A model generated the notes under the pieces. The model saw nothing but the letters and a program-made list of their open reading frames with translations, ran no database searches and had not been told where the DNA came from. Positions 9,085 through 18,540 of a DNA stretch of 64,000 bases are shown piece by piece (the first letter of the stretch is position 1; each line of letters starts with the position of its first letter). The DNA lies in NCBI RefSeq assembly GCF_002913715.1, contig NZ_PPCE01000009.1, positions 1 through 64,000 of the forward strand. The letters are read 5' to 3'. Source of the DNA: Campylobacter concisus (GTDB lineage Bacteria; Campylobacterota; Campylobacteria; Campylobacterales; Campylobacteraceae). The translations under genes and the position numbers were made by a program.

Positions 9085-9702
9085 CTACTCATCACTTTTT
9101 GTCTCATCTTCATTTTCGCTTATAAATGCATTTGGTGTCTTTTTGATTAAGCTATCAGCATTTTTAGGAAGCGCTCCGTATCCTTCAAACTCGCTTTGAT
9201 CTTTTAAAAATTTATCCTTTGTCAAAAACTCATCTTTTGTACCAAATATGATCCTGCTCTCGCTAGCAACTTCGTACTCTTGTCCGCAAACTATTGCAAG
9301 CTCAGGACAAACATCAGCACAAAATCCACAATAGACGCATCTACTTAAATTTATCGAGTAGCTTGCGACCTTTTTGCGCCCATCTTCGCCAAGTGAAGTT
9401 TTCATCGAAATGCAGTTGCTAACGCAAATTTTCTCACATAACCCGCATCCAATGCAACGTTCATTTTCACTTTCAACAAATTTTAAAAGCTTATGAATGC
9501 CCCTATATCTAGCGTTTAGCTCCATCTTTTGCATAGGGTATTTTAAAGTATGTGACTTGCTAAAGAGCATCTGCTTTATCGTGACTTTTAGTCCGATCAA
9601 AAGATCAGGCTTAAATGTGACAGCGATGAAGTGCTTAAATTTATCAAACGCGCTCTTTGGCTTTAACTTTTCATCTATTAAAATATATTTTTTCTCACTC
9701 AT
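9085..9702 (-). CDS. nuoI: Complex I subunit I, two [4Fe-4S] clusters
   Basis: A 205-aa peripheral protein that passes electrons through clusters N6a and N6b. The two ferredoxin motifs are CIGCGLCEKICVSNC and CVYCGFCADVCP. I start it at MSEKKY (9702), 8 bp after the nuoH stop, because AAGG precedes this ATG at good spacing; the longer reading from 9780 would overlap nuoH by 70 bp. The C-terminal 60 residues are charged and acidic, as in other Campylobacter NuoI. Confidence 0.95.
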   Translation of the reverse strand: MSEKKYILIDEKLKPKSAFDKFKHFIAVTFKPDLLIGLKVTIKQMLFSKSHTLKYPMQKMELNARYRGIHKLLKFVESENERCIGCGLCEKICVSNCISMKTSLGEDGRKKVASYSINLSRCVYCGFCADVCPELAIVCGQEYEVASESRIIFGTKDEFLTKDKFLKDQSEFEGYGALPKNADSLIKKTPNAFISENEDETKSDE

Positions 9703-9710
9703 TTTTCGCC

Positions 9711-10706
9711 TTAGATTAGTAGCATAAAGCCAGTGATTACGATATTTAAAATTCCAAGCGGAAGCAAAATTTTCCAGCAAAATGTACTTAACTGATCAAC
9801 TCTTAAATGTGCCCATGAAGCCCTTACCCAAATAAAAAAGAAAAAGACAATGCTTGATTTTAAGATGATCATCAAAGCACCTGGGATAAATAAAAATTCG
9901 TTAAATCCACCTAAAAATAAAATCGTAATGATGATGCTAGCAGCGATCATATTTGTGTATTCGCCGATGAAAAACATCGCCCATCTCATGCCGCTATACT
10001 CGGTGCCATAGCCTGCTACTATCTCTGTTTCGTTTTCTGTTAAGCAAAATGGTGTTCTATTGCACTCCACAAAGCTTGCTATTAAAAAGAGTAAAAAGGC
10101 AAGGGGCTGCTTGAATATAAGCCAGCCAAAAATTCCTTTTTGATAGTTGTTTATATCCACAAGTGAGAGTGAGCTAGTTACCATTACGACGCTTAAAAGA
10201 GCCATGCCAGCTACTATTTCGAAACTAAGAAGTGAGACTACTGCGCGAGCTGCACTAATTAATGCAAATTTATTATAGCTTGCAAGACCTGCTGCAAGTG
10301 GAGAGAAGACGCAAACTGAAGCAACACCAGCGATGTATAAAATACCAACATTTATATCTGAGAGAATCGGACGTAATGTATGTCCAAAAATTTCAAACTC
10401 AGGCAAAAATGGCACAGGTGCAAGCGCTGCAAATGCGGCAATGGCTGATATTAGTGGAGCTATTAAAAAGATAAATTTATTCGTATTTGCTGGCACGATG
10501 TCCTCTTTTGTAAAGAGTTTTATCATATCAGCTACTATCTGTAAAATTCCAGCTGGCCCTACCATATCAGGTCCCACGCGGCGCTGCATGTAGGCTAATA
10601 CTTTTCTTTCAGCGTAAGTTGCCAGTCCTGCAAGGCTTGCCATGACGGCTAAGATGACCACGGCTTTAATGATAGTGCTTAGCACAAAAAATAGTGTTTC
10701 ACTCAT
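9711..10706 (-). CDS. nuoH: Complex I subunit H
   Basis: A 331-aa membrane protein with about eight helices that forms much of the quinone site at the joint between the two arms of complex I. Diagnostic are the RKVLAYMQRRVGPDMVGPAG loop and the acidic stretch FVECNRTPFCLTENETEIV. Its start overlaps the nuoG stop by 8 bp. Confidence 0.97.
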   Translation of the reverse strand: MSETLFFVLSTIIKAVVILAVMASLAGLATYAERKVLAYMQRRVGPDMVGPAGILQIVADMIKLFTKEDIVPANTNKFIFLIAPLISAIAAFAALAPVPFLPEFEIFGHTLRPILSDINVGILYIAGVASVCVFSPLAAGLASYNKFALISAARAVVSLLSFEIVAGMALLSVVMVTSSLSLVDINNYQKGIFGWLIFKQPLAFLLFLIASFVECNRTPFCLTENETEIVAGYGTEYSGMRWAMFFIGEYTNMIAASIIITILFLGGFNEFLFIPGALMIILKSSIVFFFFIWVRASWAHLRVDQLSTFCWKILLPLGILNIVITGFMLLI

Positions 10707-12999
10707 CTTTTGCCTTTATGATTTTAACTGCGGCGTAGCTTTTGCCATTAAATATAACCCCCACATCAAGTTTGTCGTCATAATCGCCTAAATACGCAGC
10801 GACTCCGCCAAGCTCGCTATCAAGCTCCACGCAAATGGCAAGCTTGTGCCTATCTTTTTCTAAAATAATCGCTTCATTTTGTGAAATTTCAAATTTAGCC
10901 ATAAATTCGCTACTTGCATAAAGCTTCGCTCTTTTAGCTATTTGAGTGGCATAGTTTGCAAAAAATGATGGCAAATTTATAGGATTTGCAAGACTTATAA
11001 GTACTTCGTCGTCTTTTAAATTTATACTCTTGCTATCTTTTAAAAGTGGCTCTATATCATCATTTGGTGTAAAATTTGAAATTTCAAGCTTATATCCTCT
11101 GTGACTTGTTCCGTCGTTTGCGTAAAAATTTTCTAAATCATCAAATTTAATGCCTTTGTAACCCTTTTCTTTTGGTAAATTTGGCGTGTAATCAATCGTA
11201 TTTTTAGCCATTAACCCAAGTGCGTTTGCAATATCGTTTAGAAAATAACCTTTGTGCGGTATCGCCACATTTGTTGGCACTAAGGCGTTATGTATGTTTG
11301 TAAATGTGCCTTCTTGCTGATTTAGCGCACTAGCATCGATATCGCCTTCAAAAATGCTAAATTTATAATCACCATTTTCGTTATAGCCAAGCGTCTTGCC
11401 AGGCTTTTTCTCGCTTGTAAGAGTGCAAATTTTAGCAACGCCAAGTGAGTTTGTGCGTGGTGGTATTAGCATCACACGAAAAGGCGTAGCTCTTGCGATC
11501 ACTCCAGTAAGTGCTGCTAGTAAATTCGCATTTTCATCCGTGTAAAAATCGCTTCCTAAAATGAGCGTAAAATTGCTTTTGCCCTCACTTAAGGCCGGTA
11601 CATCTAAACCAAAATTTTCATCAAAATTTTCAAGTTTTGATGTAAGTGCGCTAGGTAAATTTTCACCCCAGTTTTTAAGTATAAAAAGTAAAATTTGCTC
11701 TAATTTTCCAGCTTCATGCGTTACGTAGATAAAATTTTTAGAATATTTTTTAACGATCTCATCGGCTATGTGATGAAAGTAAATTCCAGCTGCCTTATTC
11801 ATTTTTAAAGCGTTATTTAACTTAAAGCTTGTCACTGGGCTTTCGTGTCTTAAGAAACTGCCAGCACTGATGATAAAATCGCTATTTTTAATATCTGTAT
11901 AGTCTGCGTTATATGAGCTAAGCCCACTAAATTCGCTAAATTTATTTAAAAATTTTTGATAATTTAGCGCCTCATTGTTTATTAGATTTAGATCAAATTT
12001 CTCTCTTAAACGCTCTAAAATAAGGGCCTCTTCGTTTGTGATGAAGCTATTAAATTTTATATTTTTGATCGCGCCATTTTTAATATTTAAAACAATCTCT
12101 TCAAATTTCTCTTCATTTTTACAGGCAAGCTCGTTGTGAAAGTCATAGCCAAACCTGGCTGCCCCACTTATTTCGCCAAATGTAAAATCATTGCTGACGC
12201 GGTAAATTTGCTTACTTCTATCGCTAGTGCTCTTTTCTTTTACATCATAGTAAATTAGCTCGCAGTCGCTTTGATGTGGATTTGCTGCTGGGATAGGGTT
12301 TAGCTCCCAGATATTTGTGCTATATTGAAAATGCGAACTAATAAGTGCTCCAGTAGGACAAACGCTGATACACTCGCCACAAAATGAGCAGTCAAGACTC
12401 TCGCCCACGCTTGGACCTATTAGGCTTTTTTGCATCTTACTAAAAACTGCGTAGGCATCTTTTGGCATACTCTCTTTTAGCTCTTTTGGCACTTCAACGC
12501 CCCTTGGTACGGTCTTTAGCGCACTCTCGCCGATCCTATCTTTACAAACAGTGACACATCTTTCGCAGACTATGCAAAGAGCTGGATCGTAGTTGATTAG
12601 CCCCCATTTTTTATGTGGTTTGTGCGTGTCAGCGATGGCAAATTTTTGTTCATTTACTTTTAGATGCGTGGTTAAATTTTGTAGTTCACATTCGCCGCTT
12701 TTGTCACAAACGCCACATTGAATCGGATGATTTACGCAGTAAGTCTGCATGATCGCATTTCGCTCGGCAGCGATTTCTGGCGTGTTTGTATAAATTTGCA
12801 TATCCTCTTTTGCTTTGGCATTACAGCTATAAACTACTTTGCCATTTGCCTCGACCATGCAAAGCCTACAAGCAAGAGTTGGTGAGCAGCCACTAAGATA
12901 GCAAAGAGCTGGGATATAAATTCCATTTGCTCTTGCGATACTTAGGATGCTCTCGCCTTCATCTGCTTCTAAAATTTGATCATTTATGCTTATTTTCAT
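10699..12999 (-). CDS. nuoG: Complex I subunit G, iron-sulfur protein
   Basis: A 766-aa protein. The N-terminus is a [2Fe-2S] ferredoxin domain (CYLSGCSPTLACRLC at about residues 33-48), then the His-Cys motif (HPIQCGVCDKSGEC, about 92-105), then two [4Fe-4S] motifs (CIVCERCVTVC and CSFCGECISVCP). The rest is a degenerate molybdopterin-oxidoreductase-like body. It is the entry chain of Fe-S clusters. Since nuoF is missing, electrons must reach it from something other than a standard NADH module. Overlaps its neighbours by 4 bp (upstream) and 8 bp (downstream). Confidence 0.95.
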   Translation of the reverse strand: MKISINDQILEADEGESILSIARANGIYIPALCYLSGCSPTLACRLCMVEANGKVVYSCNAKAKEDMQIYTNTPEIAAERNAIMQTYCVNHPIQCGVCDKSGECELQNLTTHLKVNEQKFAIADTHKPHKKWGLINYDPALCIVCERCVTVCKDRIGESALKTVPRGVEVPKELKESMPKDAYAVFSKMQKSLIGPSVGESLDCSFCGECISVCPTGALISSHFQYSTNIWELNPIPAANPHQSDCELIYYDVKEKSTSDRSKQIYRVSNDFTFGEISGAARFGYDFHNELACKNEEKFEEIVLNIKNGAIKNIKFNSFITNEEALILERLREKFDLNLINNEALNYQKFLNKFSEFSGLSSYNADYTDIKNSDFIISAGSFLRHESPVTSFKLNNALKMNKAAGIYFHHIADEIVKKYSKNFIYVTHEAGKLEQILLFILKNWGENLPSALTSKLENFDENFGLDVPALSEGKSNFTLILGSDFYTDENANLLAALTGVIARATPFRVMLIPPRTNSLGVAKICTLTSEKKPGKTLGYNENGDYKFSIFEGDIDASALNQQEGTFTNIHNALVPTNVAIPHKGYFLNDIANALGLMAKNTIDYTPNLPKEKGYKGIKFDDLENFYANDGTSHRGYKLEISNFTPNDDIEPLLKDSKSINLKDDEVLISLANPINLPSFFANYATQIAKRAKLYASSEFMAKFEISQNEAIILEKDRHKLAICVELDSELGGVAAYLGDYDDKLDVGVIFNGKSYAAVKIIKAKDE

Positions 13000-13706
13000 T
13001 TATTAACTACTACTTGCTTAAATGCGTATCCATCAAAATCTTTTGCGCCAAATATCGCAACTGTGCCTTTTAGCGAATGGTCTAGTTTAAATTTTGCCCT
13101 CACGCTAAAATCTTTTGCTTTAAGCTCTAGTATATCGCCATCTTTTGCCTTTGCCACTATGCCAAACTGCACGCCGCCTACGATCTCGTCACTTGCGTTT
13201 TTGTTTAGATAGACGACCGCTCCGTCAAAATTTTCAAGCTCTTTTAGCTCGTCTATTTTGTGATAATCATTAAATTCTTTCCTGCAACCACCAGCCAAAA
13301 CGACATTTTTGCCTAAAATTTCAAGTAGCCAAAAGATCGCATCTTTGTCTGGATGAGTAAAAAATGAATCATCAATAACGATGTTTTTAACGTCCTTTAT
13401 CCACTCGCCTAGCTCTTCAAATTCCTCTTCACCAACATTGCACTCGCCACTTATCAGCCCATCATCAAGCTCGCTAAAAAACTCATCGCAAGATAAATTT
13501 GCGTATTTGCAAAGAAGAGCCAAGACGTAGCTTATTGAGCCTATTTCGCAGCGGATTAAATTTTCACCGCCAAGCTCGCTATCTTCGATGCAAGAGATAT
13601 ATTTAAACTCGGACTCTTTTATCTTTTTTGCTAAATTTTTATCGCTCAAGCTTAGCAAATTTGCGATACTTAAGCTTTTGCCTGCTATTAAATCATTAAA
13701 TTTCAT
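12996..13706 (-). CDS. Complex I-associated protein at the nuoF position (Cj1574c/HP1265-like)
   Basis: A 236-aa protein started at MKFNDL (13706), which gives a 4-bp overlap with the upstream gene. It has none of the NuoF features: no FMN-binding glycine-rich loop and no Cys-rich N3 motif. In C. jejuni and H. pylori the nuoE and nuoF positions are filled by two unrelated genes (Cj1575c/Cj1574c, HP1264/HP1265) and NADH is not the electron donor; flavodoxin or ferredoxin has been proposed. Position and size fit the second of that pair. Function is inferred from position only. Confidence 0.75.
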   Translation of the reverse strand: MKFNDLIAGKSLSIANLLSLSDKNLAKKIKESEFKYISCIEDSELGGENLIRCEIGSISYVLALLCKYANLSCDEFFSELDDGLISGECNVGEEEFEELGEWIKDVKNIVIDDSFFTHPDKDAIFWLLEILGKNVVLAGGCRKEFNDYHKIDELKELENFDGAVVYLNKNASDEIVGGVQFGIVAKAKDGDILELKAKDFSVRAKFKLDHSLKGTVAIFGAKDFDGYAFKQVVVNK

Positions 13707-13933
13707 ATCTTGCCCTTTTTTATGGTTAATACCCAATCAACTTGGTTAAATTTAAGTGAGTTCATCACTTCGCAGTTTAGATTATAGGCCAAATTTACAG
13801 CCTTTGTCACACCACTAAAATCGCCTATCTCAAATAAAAATATAATCACTTCGCCAGCCTCGCTAGCCTTTATCTGCTGTCCAAGAGCGCTCAAAAATTC
13901 ACTCTTTAAGTGCCTAAGATCGACCCTTCTCAT
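13703..13933 (-). CDS. Small complex I-associated protein at the nuoE position (Cj1575c/HP1264-like)
   Basis: A 76-aa protein between nuoD and the nuoF-position gene, overlapping each by 4 bp. It is too short for NuoE (about 160 aa) and has no [2Fe-2S] cysteines (a single Cys). Residues 28-70 look like a small alpha/beta fold. The H. pylori counterpart HP1264 has been described as a flavoprotein, so a role in accepting electrons from a non-NADH donor is plausible but not shown by the sequence. Confidence 0.75.
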   Translation of the reverse strand: MRRVDLRHLKSEFLSALGQQIKASEAGEVIIFLFEIGDFSGVTKAVNLAYNLNCEVMNSLKFNQVDWVLTIKKGKI

Positions 13934-15159
13934 CTATCAACCTCGCCTAAGATGATATTTGTGCTACCAATTATCGTAGCGACATCAGCAACGTACTGGC
14001 CTACTAATAAATCTTCATAAATAGCGCAGTGCCAAAAGCTTGGCGTGCGAATTTTTAGGCGGTACGGGCTTGCGCTGCCGTCTGAGTTTATATAAATTCC
14101 AAGCTCGCCCTTTGGTGACTCACTAGCGAAGTAAATTTCGCCCTTTGGAGGTTTTAGCCCCTGAGTTATTAGCACAAAATGCTGCATTAGTGAGTAGTTT
14201 TGGCTCATTATCTGCTCTTTTGAAGCACTCACGTAATCTGGCGCGTCGGCGATGATGGCGGGGCTGCTTGTTTGATACTTGCTAACACACTGCTTTAAAA
14301 TTTTCACGCACTCGCGCATCTCTTTCATGTAAAGCAGATACCTTGCGTAGCAGTCGCCGTGTGTCGCATAAGGCACGTCAAATTCTAGCTCATCATAGAT
14401 GAGATATGGCTCCTCTTTTCTGATATCCCTTGCGACTCCGCTTGCTCTTAGCATGACGCCAGAGCAGCCGCTACTAAGGGCTAACTCTTTGCTAATTACG
14501 CCCACATCAACAAGTCTTGCTTGCCAAATTCTATTTTCACTTAGCAGATCTTCATAAAGTGTGATGTCGCTTGGAAATTTTTTGCAAAATTTAAGCAGCT
14601 CCTCGTACCAGCCATCAGGTAGATCAAGCGGCACGCCACCGATCCTTATCGAGCTATGTGTTAGCCTTGCGCCGCAGTATTTTTCTATTAGATCAAGGAC
14701 GTATTCGCGCTCTCTAAATGCATATAAAAAGACGCTCATTGCCCCCACATCAAGGGCATGTGTGGCTAAAAATAAAAGATGCGAGCTTATGCGGTTTAAC
14801 TCCAAAAGCATCACTCTAATAATCTGCGCACGGCGAGGCACTTCTATGGCGCAAAGCTTCTCCACAGCCGCGCAAAATGCGTAGTTATTCGCACTTGATG
14901 CGATGTAATCGACCCTGTCAGTTACTGGGATAAATTCCTGATAGGTCATATTTTCAGCCATCTTTTCAACGCCTCTGTGCATAAAGCCAACCTCTGGCAT
15001 AGCGCGCACGACCTTTTCGCCGTCAAGCTCAAGCACAAGCTTTAGCTGACCATGTGCGCTTGGGTGTTGTGGGCCAAAATTTAGTATCATCTTGCCGTCA
15101 TTTTGCTCAAATTCTAAATTTTCAAAAAATGGTTTTAAGCGGTTTGGTGCCTGGCTCAA
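13930..15159 (-). CDS. nuoD: Complex I subunit D, 49-kDa type
   Basis: A 409-aa peripheral subunit forming the quinone pocket with NuoB. Conserved features: LNFGPQHPSAHG near the N-terminus (the quinone-site histidine), GFMHRGVEKMAE, and the C-terminal RLKIRTPSFWH followed by D(V)ATIIGSTNIILGEVDR. It is separate from nuoC, not fused as in E. coli. Overlaps nuoC by 4 bp. Confidence 0.97.
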   Translation of the reverse strand: MSQAPNRLKPFFENLEFEQNDGKMILNFGPQHPSAHGQLKLVLELDGEKVVRAMPEVGFMHRGVEKMAENMTYQEFIPVTDRVDYIASSANNYAFCAAVEKLCAIEVPRRAQIIRVMLLELNRISSHLLFLATHALDVGAMSVFLYAFREREYVLDLIEKYCGARLTHSSIRIGGVPLDLPDGWYEELLKFCKKFPSDITLYEDLLSENRIWQARLVDVGVISKELALSSGCSGVMLRASGVARDIRKEEPYLIYDELEFDVPYATHGDCYARYLLYMKEMRECVKILKQCVSKYQTSSPAIIADAPDYVSASKEQIMSQNYSLMQHFVLITQGLKPPKGEIYFASESPKGELGIYINSDGSASPYRLKIRTPSFWHCAIYEDLLVGQYVADVATIIGSTNIILGEVDR

Positions 15160-15920
15160 GGTCTTTCCTTTACTATCTGGCTTTGGTTAAATTTAGCCTT
15201 TTTGACAAATCTCACGCCGCCTTCTTCTTGATACTCGTACTCTTCATTTTCGTCAAACACACGTGAAAAGCCAAAGGTATCTTTCTCATCGACAAAGGCT
15301 GGGTCGCGGTTCTCTTCGCCGATCTGCTCTCTAAACTCACTCCCAAAAATTTTATCCACCTCGTACCATTTGGCAGCCTCGTCGCCAACTAGCGGATAGC
15401 TCTTTAAAAGCGGATGCGAGTGCCAGTCATCAGGCATTATAAGACGCTTTAAATTTGGATGATCTTTGATTAAAACGCCACTTAGATCATACATCTCACG
15501 CTCCGCCCAGTTTGCGCTTTTATAAAGCTTGCAAACGCTTTTTAGCATTTCGTCCTTTTTGACAAAGCATTTTACTCGCGTGCGCCTATTTTTGCTAACA
15601 CTTAAAAGCTGATAAAAGACCTCGTATCCGCCTTTTTGAGCTATATAATCAATCGCCGCAAGCTCACAAAGCTGCTCGTAGCCAAAGTTTTTTAACGCTT
15701 CAAGCGCTTTAAAATTTTCACTAGAATTTACGTAGAGAACAAGTTGGTCAAACTCCACGTAGCTAGATAAAATTTGCACTCCGCTTTGCTCTAAAATAGC
15801 CAGCTCTTCGTCAAATTTAGAGCCTATTGCTGCTTCTTTTGGCGTCTGCTTGGCGATATAAAATTTCTCGCTGTAGTACTGCTTTTTTTGCAGGTCGTTT
15901 TTTGGCTTATACTCTCTCAT
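15156..15920 (-). CDS. nuoC: Complex I subunit C, 30-kDa type
   Basis: A 254-aa protein. The family signature is near residues 140-180 ([20 protein letters not shown] and [15 protein letters not shown]). The N-terminal 40 residues and the acidic tail are extensions beyond the core. Overlaps nuoB and nuoD by 4 bp each, so the order B-C-D is tightly coupled. Confidence 0.95.
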   Translation of the reverse strand: MREYKPKNDLQKKQYYSEKFYIAKQTPKEAAIGSKFDEELAILEQSGVQILSSYVEFDQLVLYVNSSENFKALEALKNFGYEQLCELAAIDYIAQKGGYEVFYQLLSVSKNRRTRVKCFVKKDEMLKSVCKLYKSANWAEREMYDLSGVLIKDHPNLKRLIMPDDWHSHPLLKSYPLVGDEAAKWYEVDKIFGSEFREQIGEENRDPAFVDEKDTFGFSRVFDENEEYEYQEEGGVRFVKKAKFNQSQIVKERP

Positions 15921-16429
15921 ATATCTAGCTTTCTTGGCTTTTGCGCCCTAAATGCACTTTGTTTTCTTATCTTTTTTTGAAGCATCATAAGTGCATACTG
16001 AAGTGTCTCTGGGCGCGGGGCGCAGCCTGGGATGTAGATATCGACAGGGATTATGCGATCGACACCTTGAACGGTTGAATAGGTGTTAAACATACCACCA
16101 GTGTTTGCGCAGCTACCCATCGAGATGACCCACTTTGGCTCAGGCATCTGGTCGTAAAGGCGCCTTGTAAATTCAGCGTGCTTTTTAGTTAGCGTGCCAG
16201 CTATAATCATCACCTCAGAGTGTCTTGGACTAGCGCGAAATATAGTGCCAAATCTATCAAAGTCATATCTGCTAGCGCCACTTGCCATCATCTCGATCGC
16301 ACAGCATGCAAGCCCGTAGCTAAGCGCCCAAAGCGAGTTGCTCCTGCCCCACTGCACGAGCTTATCAACGGTTGTTAAAACTACTGGCAAACCGCCATTT
16401 GCAGCGTAGTTTATCTGATGCTTTGCCAT
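15917..16429 (-). CDS. nuoB: Complex I subunit B, cluster N2 protein
   Basis: A 170-aa protein carrying the N2 [4Fe-4S] cluster next to the quinone site. The tandem cysteines ([10 protein letters not shown]), the third in [12 protein letters not shown] and the fourth in IPGCAPRPE are all present. The start overlaps nuoA by 19 bp, the longest overlap in the operon. Confidence 0.97.
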   Translation of the reverse strand: MAKHQINYAANGGLPVVLTTVDKLVQWGRSNSLWALSYGLACCAIEMMASGASRYDFDRFGTIFRASPRHSEVMIIAGTLTKKHAEFTRRLYDQMPEPKWVISMGSCANTGGMFNTYSTVQGVDRIIPVDIYIPGCAPRPETLQYALMMLQKKIRKQSAFRAQKPRKLDI

Positions 16430-16800
16430 TTAAAGACTCCTTTTTGCCAAGCGTAGGCAAAGCCGATGAGTAAGATCGCCACAAAAAGCAGCATCTCGAT
16501 GAGCCCAAATAGCCCAAGCAGCCTAAAATCCACCGCCCACGGATACATAAAAATGACCTCAACGTCAAATAAAATAAATAAAATTCCATAAAAAAAGTAG
16601 TGGATATTTATCTTATTTGGCTGTTTTACGGTGGTTGGACCACACTCATAAAAGCCAAGTTTTAAGCGCTCGGTATTGTGGTTGGCTAATTTTTTACTTA
16701 TTTTTGAAGATAAGAATGTTATTAAACAAAATGAACAAGTCGCTAGTAAAAGTATGATAAATGCACCAAAATAGGTGCTTTCAAGCTCTGAATGTGACAT
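16411..16800 (-). CDS. nuoA: Complex I subunit A
   Basis: A 129-aa protein with three membrane helices, first gene of the operon. The loop [20 protein letters not shown] and the helix [15 protein letters not shown]-type segment ([17 protein letters not shown]) are diagnostic. A -10 box lies about 25 bp upstream. Spacing to the preceding ABC transporter gene is 105 bp. Confidence 0.96.
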   Translation of the reverse strand: MSHSELESTYFGAFIILLLATCSFCLITFLSSKISKKLANHNTERLKLGFYECGPTTVKQPNKINIHYFFYGILFILFDVEVIFMYPWAVDFRLLGLFGLIEMLLFVAILLIGFAYAWQKGVFKWQSIR

Positions 16801-16824
16801 ACTTTGCCTTTTTTAATTTTTAAG

Positions 16825-16830
16825 ATTCTA
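16825..16830 (-). promoter_or_regulatory. -10 box of the nuo operon
   Basis: On the minus strand TAGAAT stands about 25 bp before the nuoA ATG, preceded by AT-rich sequence with regularly spaced T/A runs instead of a -35 box, as usual for the Campylobacter housekeeping sigma factor. AAGG about 10 bp before the ATG serves as ribosome-binding site. Confidence 0.5.
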
Positions 16831-16905
16831 CTAAATTTAAATTTATTTGAGCTTGAAACGGCTTAAGAGTAGGGCGAGTATTGTGCTTTTGTGTAAAAAT
16901 TACTC

Positions 16906-18540
16906 CTATTTTATCTTCTCGACCGCATCCTTTGCAGCACTTATTCGCTCGCCCTCGTCTAGTTCACGCACAAAGCCATCTTTTACCAAAATGATCCTAG
17001 TTGCTACATCAAAGTAACTATCATCGTGGCTAACAGCGATTATGCTTATGCCCTTACTTTGTAAAAATGGCAAAATTTCTTTATAAAATTTTCGTTTAAA
17101 GAGCGGATCTTGATCGGCCGCCCATTCATCTAGGATAAGGATAGAGCGGTGCTCTAAGATGGCTATTAAAAGACTTAGACGCTTTCGCTGGCCAGTTGAG
17201 AGTTGCGTGGTACTAAGCTTATTATCTATGACACTTACTTTTTTGTCGATCTCAAGCAAGGCTAAAAGCTCGTCTATTTCGCTTTGGCTAGCAAAGCCAT
17301 TATGAGAGAGCGTTTGCGAAAATAGATAAAAATCAGCAAAAATAGTGCTAATCTTTGCCTGGTAGCTTTGTAAATTTGCCTCATCTATCTTTGTGCTATC
17401 AAGGTAAATTTCGCCACTACTTGGGCGTATTAGCCCGCAAAGTAAATTTATAAGCGTACTTTTACCACTACCATTTTTACCAATGATAAATGTTATCTCA
17501 CCGCGTTTGATCTCTAAATTTACGTCTTTTAGGCTAAATTTGCCGTGGGCGTAGTTGAAATTTATATCTTTTAGCTTTATGTTTTGCCAATTATCGCTTA
17601 GACTATCGTCAAATTTAAAGCCTTCCTTAAATTTATTTAGATTTAAACTCATGATCTTTTCTAAACTCACTTTTGCGCTAAGTGTAGCTGGTATGGAGCC
17701 AACCATGCTCATAAATGAGCCTCTTAAAAATAGTATCGTAAGACTTATGCTTAGTGCTGTTTGCAGGCTCGCCCAGTCAAATGCCACGCACAAAAATACA
17801 CAAAGTCCAACTGAGCCAAGCAGCATAATGTTTGTAAAATTATCGCTTAATGCGTGATAAATATCGGCCTTTACCATATTTTGGCGTTTTTTATCGCCTG
17901 TAAAATTTAACTCATCAAAGCAGACACTTGCCCTTGCTCTATTTAAACTAAGCTCTCTATGCCCCTCTACGATGTCGTCGTAGTGCTTTTGCAATGCGTC
18001 ATCTTGAACTCTAGAATGCTTAAAATAAAGATGAATTTTTTTCATAAAAAGCGTATTTATAAAAAGAGTCGCACCGATCCAAATGGACAAAAAGATAAAA
18101 ATTTTTGGAGCGATTACACAAAGATAGATGCTGGCACAGATGATAAAAACCAAGCTTTGTATAAAGCCAGTAGCGCTCATAAAAGCAAATGTGATCGTTT
18201 TTATGTCATTATTTAGGCTAGCTATGATCTTTGCCTTGCCGATCTCGTTTATCACGCTATTTGGCGTATCTAAAATTTGCTTTACACTTTGATATCTTAG
18301 CTCGTAGATAAATTTATGCCCAAAATTTGTAAGCGATATATTTGCTGCGATGGCGCTTGCAAAAAATAAGAGCAAAACCACTATAAATTTAACCGCTAAA
18401 AAGGTGTCAAATTCTTTTAAGCTTACAAGCTCATTATTTATAAATGAAAGGGTCCAGACGCCAAGCCCGCTAAATACGAGTGTTAATAATACTATTTTAG
18501 AAATTTGATAGATGTTTTTTTTAATTAAATTTGCAAGCAT
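16906..18540 (-). CDS. ABC exporter of the PvdE/SyrD (cyclic-peptide export) type
   Basis: A 544-aa half-transporter: six membrane helices in residues 1-300, then an ATPase domain. Walker A is GKNGSGKST, the signature is LSTGQRKRLSLL, and Walker B runs into DEWAADQDPLFKRKFY, which is characteristic of the cyclic-peptide exporter family (PvdE, SyrD) rather than of MsbA-type exporters. Its start codon shares one base with the stop of the upstream radical SAM gene, so the two are coupled and probably act on one substrate. The substrate is unknown: a heme-related compound or a small peptide are both possible. Confidence 0.88.
   Translation of the reverse strand: MLANLIKKNIYQISKIVLLTLVFSGLGVWTLSFINNELVSLKEFDTFLAVKFIVVLLLFFASAIAANISLTNFGHKFIYELRYQSVKQILDTPNSVINEIGKAKIIASLNNDIKTITFAFMSATGFIQSLVFIICASIYLCVIAPKIFIFLSIWIGATLFINTLFMKKIHLYFKHSRVQDDALQKHYDDIVEGHRELSLNRARASVCFDELNFTGDKKRQNMVKADIYHALSDNFTNIMLLGSVGLCVFLCVAFDWASLQTALSISLTILFLRGSFMSMVGSIPATLSAKVSLEKIMSLNLNKFKEGFKFDDSLSDNWQNIKLKDINFNYAHGKFSLKDVNLEIKRGEITFIIGKNGSGKSTLINLLCGLIRPSSGEIYLDSTKIDEANLQSYQAKISTIFADFYLFSQTLSHNGFASQSEIDELLALLEIDKKVSVIDNKLSTTQLSTGQRKRLSLLIAILEHRSILILDEWAADQDPLFKRKFYKEILPFLQSKGISIIAVSHDDSYFDVATRIILVKDGFVRELDEGERISAAKDAVEKIK

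Noticed and set aside
14561-14884. A 107-codon plus-strand ORF inside nuoD
   Set aside because: It is the antisense shadow of a strongly conserved gene, with no start signal and no protein-like features; the same holds for other antisense ORFs in nuo, cme and effector genes.
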